DNA of 5,659 nucleotides from Pseudomonadota bacterium (lineage in GTDB: Bacteria; Pseudomonadota; Gammaproteobacteria; Steroidobacterales; Steroidobacteraceae): assembly GCA_021820785.1 (NCBI GenBank), contig JAKADE010000204.1, positions 1-5,659 of the forward strand, given 5' to 3'. Under the pieces are notes generated by a model. The model saw nothing but the letters and a program-made list of their open reading frames with translations. It did not search any database and was not told the origin of the DNA. Position 1 is the first letter of the stretch, and the number at the start of each line of letters is the position of its first letter. A program made the position numbers and the translations under genes. Shown in pieces: positions 1 through 4,817 of this stretch.

Positions 1-1
1 C

Positions 2-316
2 TACGCGAACGACAAGTTCGCCGCGTCCGGCTTCAGTGCGCTGCCGGCGCAGTGCGTCGCCCCTGTACGGGTCGCGGAATGTCCGGTCCAGATCGAAGCC
101 GCGGTGATCGCGATGCACCACGCGAGTGAAGACGCTCCATTTTTATACGTTGAGACCCGAAAGCTCCTGGTCCACGCCCGGCGCGATGTTCTCAATTCCA
201 GTGGCACACGTTTCGACATCGGCGTCTGGTCGCCACTCTTCTACGTGTTCCGCAACTATTTCAGCACAGGCTCGCATCTGGGCACGAGTTTCCGTGCCGC
301 CTCAGAAACAGACTGA
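2..316 (+). CDS. Flavin reductase-like FMN-binding protein, C-terminal part
   Basis: The reading frame is open from the left edge and ends at TGA 314-316, so only about the last 104 residues are present. The visible part begins with NDKFAASGFSALPAQ, followed by PVRVAECPVQIEAAV. This pattern is typical of the flavin reductase-like split-barrel family, where the D-K-F-x-x-(S/T)-G segment precedes the strand VAECPVxxE. The C-terminus has an aromatic stretch (WSPLFYVFRNYF) and ends HLGTSFRAASETD, like the tails of other small flavin reductase-domain proteins. Members bind FMN or FAD and usually reduce free flavin or transfer electrons in the cytoplasm; the specific substrate cannot be read from this fragment. 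The FMN-related PaiB gene lies downstream on the same strand, but a 316-bp spacer argues against one simple operon. The family call rests on motif memory, not on a search. Confidence 0.68.
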   Translation, partial: YANDKFAASGFSALPAQCVAPVRVAECPVQIEAAVIAMHHASEDAPFLYVETRKLLVHARRDVLNSSGTRFDIGVWSPLFYVFRNYFSTGSHLGTSFRAASETD

Positions 317-376
317 GTCACCTCTCCCATCAAAGCGTCACAGCTGACCCCCACCGTAGCGCAAACCGAGTGCAGT

Positions 377-389
377 CCATGGTCCATGG
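377..389. repeat. Palindrome CCATGG-T-CCATGG
   Basis: Two copies of the self-complementary hexamer CCATGG flank a single T. The site is therefore both a 7-nt tandem repeat (GTCCATG twice, 375-388) and an inverted repeat. It starts 61 bp after the flavin reductase stop and lies about 60 bp before a possible promoter. It could be an operator for a dimeric regulator, or chance in GC-rich DNA. Confidence 0.4.
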
Positions 390-447
390 TTCGGACCGAC
401 ACCCGCGGGTGCGTGCGGGGCATCCCCTCGCACAGCGCCACTACGCT

Positions 448-477
448 TTGCCCGATCAACGCTCGCTACGCTATGCT
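448..477 (+). promoter_or_regulatory. Possible sigma-70-like promoter for the OsmC-PaiB pair
   Basis: TTGCCC (448-453) and TATGCT (472-477) are separated by 18 bp and resemble -35 and -10 elements. They lie about 155 bp upstream of the OsmC start. The match is moderate, and a short-leader alternative cannot be excluded. Confidence 0.25.
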
Positions 478-632
478 GGGCCGGCCCACTGAACGAAATC
501 CGTACCCCTTAACACGGCTGCATTGCTCGCCGTCAGGTGCCCCGACGCGCACCGCCGGCGCAGTAGCCGCGCTGCGGGCGCGAAACGCAGATCATGCGGA
601 TCGGCCCGACCCGATTGCATCCGGAGTGACCG

Positions 633-1064
633 ATGAACAGTCCCACCGCAGCCGCCTCTCCTCACACCCCCATCGATCTCGACTGGGTCAATGGCCTGAC
701 CTTCGAGGCTGGCCGCCCGAATGGACCCAAAGTCCGCATCGACGGCGACGCGCAAAGCGCTCCGAGTCCATTCGATCTGCTGCTGGCGGCGATCGCGTCC
801 TGCGCATCCGTGGATGTCGTCACGATCCTGAACAAGCAGCGCACGCCGGTTCAATCACTCTCGGTGCGTGTCGAGGCGATGCGTGTTGAATCAGTACCCC
901 GGCATCTGGCGGCCGCGAATCTGCACTTCCGGATCACGGCACCGGGCTCGACACTCGAGAAAGTCCAGCGCGCCGTCGAACTGTCGGTCAACAAGTACTG
1001 CAGCGTCCGTTCCTCGCTCGATACCGAAGTGCCGGTCACCTGGACCATAGACCTGAACAGCTGA
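633..1064 (+). CDS. OsmC family peroxide/thiol-dependent reductase
   Basis: This 143-residue protein has the length and layout of the OsmC/Ohr/YhfA superfamily. These are cytoplasmic thiol peroxidases that reduce organic hydroperoxides with a pair of reactive cysteines. The first cysteine, Cys57, sits in the central helix segment SPFDLLLAAIASC, and the second, Cys123, in NKYCSVRSSL. The spacing and surroundings fit the family, and the protein ends on the final strand PVTWTIDL. The ATG at 633 is preceded by GGAG (623-626) at a 6-nt gap, which supports this start. The SPFDLLLAAIASC form is closer to the YhfA-like branch than to classical OsmC or Ohr, so peroxide activity is inferred, and sulfur or persulfide chemistry is also possible. 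The PaiB gene follows after 22 bp, so the two are probably co-transcribed. Confidence 0.88.
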   Translation: MNSPTAAASPHTPIDLDWVNGLTFEAGRPNGPKVRIDGDAQSAPSPFDLLLAAIASCASVDVVTILNKQRTPVQSLSVRVEAMRVESVPRHLAAANLHFRITAPGSTLEKVQRAVELSVNKYCSVRSSLDTEVPVTWTIDLNS

Positions 1065-1086
1065 TCGCCACGAGGAGACACTCAGA

Positions 1087-1725
1087 ATGTACTGCCCGGA
1101 GTCGTTTCGTGAGACAGAACTGAGTGTGCTCCACGACCTGATGTACACGCACACGTTCGCCACGCTCGTGAGCCTCTGCGGTACCGAACTCTGTGCGGAC
1201 CATCTCCCGCTCGTATTTCATGCCGAGCGCGGCCCGCATGGAACCCTGTGCGGACACGTGTCCAGGTCAAATCCTCTCTGGACGCATTTCACTGATCACA
1301 CCGAAGTTCTGGTCATATTCCGCGGTCCGGACTCCTATATCACGCCCTCGTGGTACCCGAGCAAACATACCGATGGCAAGGTCGTACCGACGTGGAATTA
1401 TGCGGTGGTGCACGCATACGGCAAACCTCGCGCCATCGAGGATCGAGGCTGGCTGCTCGAACACGTCACGGAACTGACCCGCCACCACGAGGCACGCGAG
1501 GAAATGCCTTGGCAGATCTCCGACGCGCCGAGCGACTACATCGCTCGGATGCGCACCGGCATCATCGGCATTGAAATCTCGGTCTCCAGGCTCGAGGGAA
1601 AATTTAAAGTGAGCCAGAATCGCTCCCGCGCCGATCAACTCGGCGTTGCCAAAGGTCTTCACAGCCGGGAAGCGGAGCACGCGCACGCCATGGCCTCGCT
1701 GGTGCTGCAGCATTTGAAGCCATGA
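1087..1725 (+). CDS. PaiB-type FMN-binding protein (putative negative transcriptional regulator)
   Basis: This 212-residue protein matches the PaiB family (B. subtilis PaiB is about 207 residues) along its whole length. It has the N-terminal MYCPESF start, ADHLPLVF near residues 37-44, GHVSRSNP at 56-63, and the strongly conserved core GPDSYITPSWYPSK (80-93) with VPTWNYAVVHAYG (100-112). The late segment GIIGIEI-EGKFKVSQNR (158-179) is also typical. The family has a split-barrel, flavin-reductase-like fold and binds FMN or heme-like ligands. In Bacillus, PaiB is linked to repression of sporulation and protease genes with the acetyltransferase PaiA. No PaiA gene is visible here, so regulation may not be its role. 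GAGGAG (1072-1077) lies 9 nt before the ATG, and the gene follows the OsmC gene by 22 bp. Confidence 0.9.
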   Translation: MYCPESFRETELSVLHDLMYTHTFATLVSLCGTELCADHLPLVFHAERGPHGTLCGHVSRSNPLWTHFTDHTEVLVIFRGPDSYITPSWYPSKHTDGKVVPTWNYAVVHAYGKPRAIEDRGWLLEHVTELTRHHEAREEMPWQISDAPSDYIARMRTGIIGIEISVSRLEGKFKVSQNRSRADQLGVAKGLHSREAEHAHAMASLVLQHLKP

Positions 1726-1924
1726 GCACACGCCGGCCGCACCGGTCCTGCCGGGGCCCGCATCGATCGCTCGATACGGCGATCAACCGGGGAGACAGCC
1801 CGCTTCACAGCGCTCGACGCTCGGCAACTCACCCTCGCCGCGCGCCATCCCCTTCCGTACCTCACCCGAGAGCGGTCTGACGCCGACGAACCGCAACCCA
1901 AGCCGCCTCGGTTGTCCCGCCTCG

Positions 1925-1946
1925 GTCGAACCTTCCGAGGTTCAAC
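1925..1946. repeat. 22-bp interrupted inverted repeat upstream of vapBC
   Basis: GTCGAACCT and AGGTTCAAC pair over nine positions with one mismatch around a 4-nt centre, TCCG; the inner six pairs (1928-1933 with 1938-1943) are perfect. A second, competing pairing is CCTCGG with CCGAGG across the same stretch. It sits 11 bp before the putative -35 element of vapBC, so it may be an operator or a terminator-like hairpin. No T-run follows. Confidence 0.45.
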
Positions 1947-1956
1947 GATCGGCCCC

Positions 1957-1987
1957 TTGCCGTTAGCACATCCGTGAGGGTTATGAT
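1957..1987 (+). promoter_or_regulatory. Probable vapBC promoter
   Basis: TTGCCG (1957-1962) and TATGAT (1982-1987, five of six to consensus) are 19 bp apart. Transcription would start near 1994, giving a short leader of about 27 nt before the GTG of vapB. The surrounding AT-rich dip stands out in a GC-rich spacer. The spacer is slightly long for sigma-70. Confidence 0.45.
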
Positions 1988-2020
1988 ACTGTGTAGATTG
2001 ACGCGTAGCTGTGGTGAATC

Positions 2021-2275
2021 GTGCCCCTGAATATCCGAAATCCGCTGACGGAAGCGTTGGCTGCACAGCTGGCGAAATTGACCGGAGAGACCAAAACGGA
2101 GGCCGTCACTCAGGCCCTCAAGGAACGTCTGGAGCGTCTCCGGCACACCCGAGGCAAACGCGGGCTCGCCGATGATTTGGACGACATCGCGCTGCACTGC
2201 GCGGCCTTGCCGGTCCTCGACCCGCGCAGCGACGAACAGATCCTGGGCTATGACGAGCACGGACTTCCGCGCTGA
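2021..2275 (+). CDS. vapB: VapB-type antitoxin (PSK/Rv0623-like)
   Basis: This 84-residue protein has two parts typical of this antitoxin family. The N-terminal ribbon-helix-helix-like region (about 1-40, LNIRNPLTEALAAQL with TGETKTEAVTQALKERL) dimerises and binds operator DNA. The C-terminal tail RSDEQILGYDEHGLPR is the hallmark toxin-neutralising end. The start is GTG at 2021: an in-frame TGA at 2015-2017 rules out anything upstream, and the homologous beginning (x-L-N-I-R-N) matches. No strong Shine-Dalgarno precedes it, so translation initiation may be weak or depend on the short leader. Its stop TGA shares one base with the ATG of vapC, which points to translational coupling. VapB binds and inhibits VapC and, with it, is expected to autorepress the operon. 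Confidence 0.92.
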   Translation: MPLNIRNPLTEALAAQLAKLTGETKTEAVTQALKERLERLRHTRGKRGLADDLDDIALHCAALPVLDPRSDEQILGYDEHGLPR

Positions 2276-2706
2276 TGGTCATCGATACATCCGCGCTGCT
2301 CGCCATCCTGCAGGACGAACCGGAACGTCGATCATTCAACGAGGCCATTGAGGCCACGGCTCGACGGCTGATGTCTGCCGCTACCTTCCTCGAGTGCTCG
2401 ATGATTCTGGAATCACGCTACGGTGCAGAGGCGCTCAGAGATTTGGATCACTTCATCGCCCGGGCTCAAATCACCATCGTCCCGGTCGATGTGGAACAAG
2501 CTCGGATCGCGCGGGATGCCTTCCGCCGATTCGGCAAAGGTCGCCATCCGGCCGGATTGAATTTCGGCGACTGCTTTTCATATGCGTTGTCGAGCGCCCT
2601 CACCGCTCCGCTGCTCTTCAAGGGACGCGACTTTTCGCAGACCGACGTGCTGCACGAGAGGCCGCCTGAGCACTCGATTCAGGACTGCGGCAGTCGCACG
2701 CGATAG
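2275..2706 (+). CDS. vapC: VapC-type PIN-domain ribonuclease toxin
   Basis: This is a complete 143-residue PIN domain. The acidic metal-binding residues are Asp4 in VIDTSALLAIL, Glu40 in ATFLECSMILESR, Asp99 in LNFGDCFSYALS, and Asp119 in LLFKGRDFSQTDV. All four expected positions are kept, so the toxin looks catalytically intact. VapC toxins are Mg2+-dependent endoribonucleases that usually cleave tRNA or rRNA and stop growth when VapB is degraded; the target here is unknown. The ATG overlaps the vapB stop as TGATG. After FSQTDV the family normally ends within a few residues. This protein carries a longer tail (about 127-143, HERPPEHSIQDCGSRTR) whose coding DNA includes a 13-bp palindrome at 2683-2695. 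The gene ends 18 bp from the stop of the convergent minus-strand gene. Confidence 0.93.
   Translation: MVIDTSALLAILQDEPERRSFNEAIEATARRLMSAATFLECSMILESRYGAEALRDLDHFIARAQITIVPVDVEQARIARDAFRRFGKGRHPAGLNFGDCFSYALSSALTAPLLFKGRDFSQTDVLHERPPEHSIQDCGSRTR
2683..2695. repeat. Palindrome GACTGC-G-GCAGTC in the vapC 3' end
   Basis: Perfect 6-bp arms flank one central base within the last codons of vapC, just before the convergent gene. The centre is too short to form a good RNA hairpin without opening inner pairs, and no T-run follows, so terminator function is doubtful. Confidence 0.35.
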
Positions 2707-2724
2707 GCGCCCACCCAAAGCCGC

Positions 2725-3378
2725 TCAACTCGACCCACTGCGCAACACTGGCGGCGGCAACGGCGGATGCACATCCGTCAATGCCTTCGCCACCGCCTGC
2801 AGGTTCCGCTGCAACCAGTGCCTATCCGGCGCCAGCGCCGTGCCGAGCTTCATACTTCGAGACCAGTGCGCGCGACCGACGCGTTGAAAGATGACGCCCA
2901 CAATCCATTTCCCGCCTTCCAGTGCGCGCACCCGCGCCACGATGAGGGCAGTCTGTCGCGAAGACGGCAACAACAGCATCGCATTGACGACATAGATGAA
3001 CTGTCCGGGCGAGCGACGGTCCGGAATCGCAAAGGGAAATACCCACGGCGAGTGCATCATGTGAAAGGTGTTGACCATCTTGGCGGCGATCTGCCGCGCG
3101 GTAACCGGAGAGTGATTCGGGCCGTGGCTCAGCGTGTAGTTGATCATGAGCAATTCGCGCGCCTTGCCATGACGCAGGCCTGACGGAACATACACAGTGC
3201 TGACGCCGATCCCCTTACTGACGCTGCGACTCAGGACGAATTGCCTACCCATGAATCGAATTGGTTTCGGCATGTGGTCCGGATGAGCTGTCGCCGTCAT
3301 CGCCAGATTCCCGGCAGTCGCAGGACCTGCCACACACACGACCCAGCCCATCAACATGAACCGCACGAGGTGCCTCAT
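2725..3378 (-). CDS. Secreted protein of unknown function
   Basis: I do not recognise a named family. The preferred start is the ATG at 3378, because AAGGAG (3385-3390) lies 6 nt ahead of it. A longer frame to 3405 has no such site and would put charged residues before the signal peptide. The resulting 217-residue protein begins MRHLVRFMLMGWVVCVAG and has a likely signal peptidase I cleavage after PATA (about residue 22), so export to the periplasm or beyond is expected. The mature part is basic and has no cysteine. Internal segments with even hydrophobic patterning (FIYVVNAMLLLPS at about 127-139, KWIVGVIFQRVG at about 157-168) look like beta strands of one globular domain. The tail is proline-rich (HPPLPPPV). 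It follows arfB by 33 bp on the same strand and is probably co-transcribed, although a functional link is not evident. Confidence 0.72.
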   Translation of the reverse strand: MRHLVRFMLMGWVVCVAGPATAGNLAMTATAHPDHMPKPIRFMGRQFVLSRSVSKGIGVSTVYVPSGLRHGKARELLMINYTLSHGPNHSPVTARQIAAKMVNTFHMMHSPWVFPFAIPDRRSPGQFIYVVNAMLLLPSSRQTALIVARVRALEGGKWIVGVIFQRVGRAHWSRSMKLGTALAPDRHWLQRNLQAVAKALTDVHPPLPPPVLRSGSS

Positions 3379-3384
3379 GGCTCT

Positions 3385-3390
3385 CTCCTT
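3385..3390 (-). promoter_or_regulatory. Ribosome binding site deciding the secreted-protein start
   Basis: The minus strand reads AAGGAG here, 6 nt before ATG 3378. This favours that start over the upstream in-frame start at 3405. A weak stem (3395-3399 with 3406-3410) lies between this site and the arfB stop but has no U-run. Confidence 0.7.
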
Positions 3391-3411
3391 CAATGAGCGC
3401 CGCACCGCTCC

Positions 3412-3843
3412 TTAATCGTCGACACTACGGCGCAATGCCTTGGTCCTGCCCCGCCTGTCCTTAGACTCCAGACGCCGCTTTCGCGCACCCGCCGTCGGCC
3501 GGGTGGCAATGCGCTTCTTGGGCACGACCGAGACACTGCGGATCAGCTCCTGAAGCCTCTCCAGCGCCGCGGCGCGATTGCGCTCCTGGGTGCGGTGCTG
3601 CTGCGATTTGATGATCAGCACCCCCTCCTTGCTGATGCGCTGATCGGTCAGGCGCAGCAACCGCTCCTTGTAGAATGCGGGCAGAGAAGAGGCGCCGATA
3701 TCGAAGCGCAGGTGAATCGCACTCGAGACTTTATTGACGTTCTGACCACCGGCACTTTGGGCGCGCATGGCGGTCATCTCGATCTCATTCAGCGGGATTG
3801 CGACCTGACCTGAAATCGGCAGTATATTGCTACTGTGGTCCAT
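3412..3843 (-). CDS. arfB: Peptidyl-tRNA hydrolase ArfB (ribosome rescue)
   Basis: The protein aligns by eye with E. coli ArfB/YaeJ along its length. It has VAIPLNEIEMTAMRAQSAGGQNVNKV with the catalytic GGQ at about residues 32-34, then SSAIHLRFDI, SLPAFYKERLL, GVLIIKSQQHRTQE, and a lysine/arginine-rich C-terminal tail (about 108-143). ArfB enters the empty A site of stalled ribosomes, threads its basic tail into the mRNA channel, and uses GGQ to release the nascent peptide. The preferred start is ATG 3843, giving 143 residues against about 140 in E. coli. The longer frame to 3879 begins with GTG, lacks a good ribosome site and adds twelve unrelated residues. CATAAT on the minus strand shortly upstream could be a -10 element. 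The unknown secreted-protein gene follows after 33 bp. Confidence 0.93.
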   Translation of the reverse strand: MDHSSNILPISGQVAIPLNEIEMTAMRAQSAGGQNVNKVSSAIHLRFDIGASSLPAFYKERLLRLTDQRISKEGVLIIKSQQHRTQERNRAAALERLQELIRSVSVVPKKRIATRPTAGARKRRLESKDRRGRTKALRRSVDD

Positions 3844-3858
3844 ACCCTGAATTATGGG

Positions 3859-3879
3859 GTGCGCACGCGATTCGCGCAC
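3859..3879. repeat. Inverted repeat upstream of arfB
   Basis: GTGCGC (3859-3864) and GCGCAC (3874-3879) form perfect 6-bp arms around 9 nt. It lies 16 bp upstream of the arfB start and overlaps where a promoter would be, so an operator is possible. Chance in GC-rich DNA is the alternative. Confidence 0.3.
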
Positions 3880-4024
3880 GGCGGATCGAGCGAATCACCT
3901 CCGATCATAGGCGACCCCTCGGCTGCTGCCCCTGCCGCGAGAGCACGCAAACCGCAGGCACTCCGGTCACACCACCCAGGGAACAATTACGTGCCACTTC
4001 AATAACTTACACTTCCCTTCGTGT

Positions 4025-4282
4025 TTGGCTCTAGACTCACCGCCACTCGAGTTCCACCGCCACCAGTCGAACTTCGCCTCCATCAGCGGAGCGCCGCGGC
4101 GCCAGCGGGTAATCCACATCACGGATACCGCCGGAGCGTTGCGAGTGATATTCGGTGCGAATTTCGCCTCCGCCCTTTACGCGCTGCACTGCTTCCAAAG
4201 GCGGACGCCACACACACGCGATTCCGACATCAATGCGGCAGCCTGGCGATTCCGGAGATTGGTAAGAGAATCACGCTCATGA
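4025..4282 (+). pseudogene. HigB/Gp49-like RelE-family toxin remnant
   Basis: The frame runs from TTG 4025 to TGA 4280-4282 (85 residues). From about residue 29 it follows the phage Gp49-like/HigB toxin pattern: VIHITDTAGALRVIF, then the strand FASALYALHCFQRRT, then the helix INAAAWRFRRLVRES (nt 4109-4279). The normal N-terminal third, including the W-K-P-M segment and the usual lead-in to E-I-R-I, is missing. The upstream 28 residues (PPLEFHRHQSNF and so on) do not look like the family. I infer a 5'-truncated, probably inactive toxin. Such toxins are ribosome-dependent mRNA interferases partnered with a downstream XRE antitoxin. That arrangement is kept here, because the toxin stop overlaps the antitoxin ATG as ATGA at 4279-4282. 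A shortened but expressed protein cannot be excluded. Confidence 0.68.
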
Positions 4283-4524
4283 TCCGCAATCGCCATGACA
4301 GTGTCTGGGACGCGATCGACGAGACCAGAGAGCAAGCACAGCACATGAAGCTGCGCTCAACACTTACGATGGCCCTGCAGGAGCATATTGCCCGCGCCAA
4401 GAACAACCGAGCCCAGGCCGCCAGGCTTTTCGGCGTGACCCGGCGCGCCTCCCGTTGTTCTCGGAGCCAACCTCCGAGACCATCTGCATGCGCCGCAGCT
4501 CGAGGGCGGCAGGGTTCTTCATGA
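4279..4524 (+). pseudogene. Truncated HigA/XRE antitoxin, chimeric 3' end
   Basis: The N-terminus (SVWDAIDET at 8-16, MKLRSTLTMALQEHI at 23-37, then RAQAARLFGVTR at 44-55) is typical of XRE-family antitoxins encoded after Gp49-like toxins. In the family the helix-turn-helix continues as P-R-V-S-D-L-M-R-G-K, and the protein runs to about 90-100 residues. Here the sequence breaks at R-R-A-S near 4440-4452, within the recognition-helix region, with small losses just before the break. The frame then stays open to TGA 4522-4524, giving 81 residues. Its last two dozen are the antisense translation of an SPFH-like gene fragment on the other strand. DNA binding is probably lost; toxin binding by the N-terminal part is conceivable. 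The ATG overlaps the toxin stop. Confidence 0.72.
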
Positions 4525-4530
4525 TTTTAG
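4454..4530 (-). pseudogene. SPFH/band-7-type gene fragment
   Basis: On the minus strand, codons from about 4528 to 4454 read KIMKNPAALELRRMQMVSEV followed by GSENN. This N-P-A-A-L-E-L-R-R-M-Q-M pattern is characteristic of the late part of SPFH (stomatin/prohibitin/flotillin-like) membrane-scaffold proteins. Only about 25 codons are recognisable. On one side it stops at the break in the XRE antitoxin, and on the other it meets the ORF6N remnant. It has no promoter, start or membrane segment of its own, so it is a dead fragment carried in by rearrangement. The family call rests on this short block alone. Confidence 0.55.
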
Positions 4531-4563
4531 GAAGCCGTCCGGTAATCCGCGTCTTGCCTGACG

Positions 4564-4756
4564 CAGCGTGAAATCGTCGTCTCGAACAAGGACCTCGCCC
4601 GCCGTCTCTATGAGCTCGACGCGCATCAAGAAGACCCTCACCACACACCATTAGGCCATCGCCAACGTGCTCTCGGCCATCCGCCAGCTCATGACCTCGC
4701 CTCAACCGAAGCGACGCCGCATCGGCGTTACCGTTGATCTCGTAGAAGGCAAATAG
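4564..4756 (+). pseudogene. ORF6N-type phage protein, C-terminal remnant with frameshift and stop
   Basis: Two frames must be joined to read the protein. The first (4564-4620) gives REIVVSNKDLARRLYELD. The second (from about 4619) gives RIKKTLTTHH, a TAG at 4652-4654, then AIANVLSAIRQLMTSPQPKR and RRIG, ending at TAG 4754-4756. This order (SNKDLARRL-ELE, a coiled-coil stretch, AIRQLM, a proline-rich linker and K-R-R-x-I-G-F) is the usual C-terminal tail of ORF6N/KilA-N-like proteins. These are phage- and mobile-element-linked DNA-binding proteins that often act as antirepressors. The shift is explained by loss of two bases in a CG repeat near 4621-4624, and the TAG by a CAG-to-TAG change. The N-terminal ORF6N domain is absent. 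It is a clear pseudogene. Confidence 0.66.
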
Positions 4757-4817
4757 ATCAGCGTGTTCCGCCGAACATTCACGTGTCTACATTCATACAA
4801 ATAATGATGCGTACGGC
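4757..4817. other. AT-richer junction after the ORF6N remnant
   Basis: This short non-coding stretch holds a weak hairpin (TGTTC 4764-4768, GAACA 4773-4777) downstream of the minus-strand gene that ends at 4818. It could help end that transcript but lacks a U-run. Confidence 0.3.

Larger units (their letters stand above)
317..632. other. Intergenic spacer between flavin reductase and OsmC genes
   Basis: No credible gene is seen on either strand. Open frames crossing it have arginine/serine-rich, family-unlike translations and run into the osmC-like gene out of frame. It holds a near-perfect palindrome at 377-389, a short stem (GGTCC 381-385 with GGACC 393-397), and a possible promoter at 448-477. 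No U-run terminator follows the flavin reductase stop. Confidence 0.6.
1726..2020. other. Intergenic spacer upstream of vapBC
   Basis: No gene is supported here; the overlapping minus-strand frames look like shadows. A 6-bp stem (GATCGC 1765-1770, GCGATC 1779-1784, 8-nt loop) follows the PaiB stop by about 40 bp but has no U-run, so it is at best a weak terminator. Further right are the longer inverted repeat at 1925-1946 and the probable vapBC promoter. Confidence 0.55.

Noticed and set aside
386..889. Long plus-strand open frame crossing the spacer and the OsmC gene
   Set aside because: Its translation is arginine/serine-rich with no family features, and it overlaps the well-supported OsmC frame.
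1765..1784. Hairpin after paiB as an intrinsic terminator
   Set aside because: The 6-bp stem has an 8-nt loop and no following T-run.
1908..1946. tRNA T-arm-like sequence (GGTTCGA on the minus strand) as an attachment site
   Set aside because: Stem and loop sizes do not fit a T-arm, no other tRNA parts are present, and no matching copy was seen near the integrase remnant.
1659..2066. Minus-strand open frame across the vapBC upstream region
   Set aside because: Low-complexity, Arg/Ser-rich translation that overlaps paiB and the vapB start; typical GC-rich shadow.
2767..3183. Plus-strand frame antisense to the secreted-protein gene
   Set aside because: The minus-strand frame has a signal peptide and a good ribosome site; this one has neither.
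3880..4024. Search for a toxin 5' end or promoter before the HigB remnant
   Set aside because: No family-like residues in any frame and no convincing -35/-10 pair were found.
4364..4705. Minus-strand 113-residue frame as one gene
   Set aside because: Only its middle (about 4454-4530) resembles a known family. The rest is antisense to the ORF6N and XRE remnants, so it is a chance fusion.
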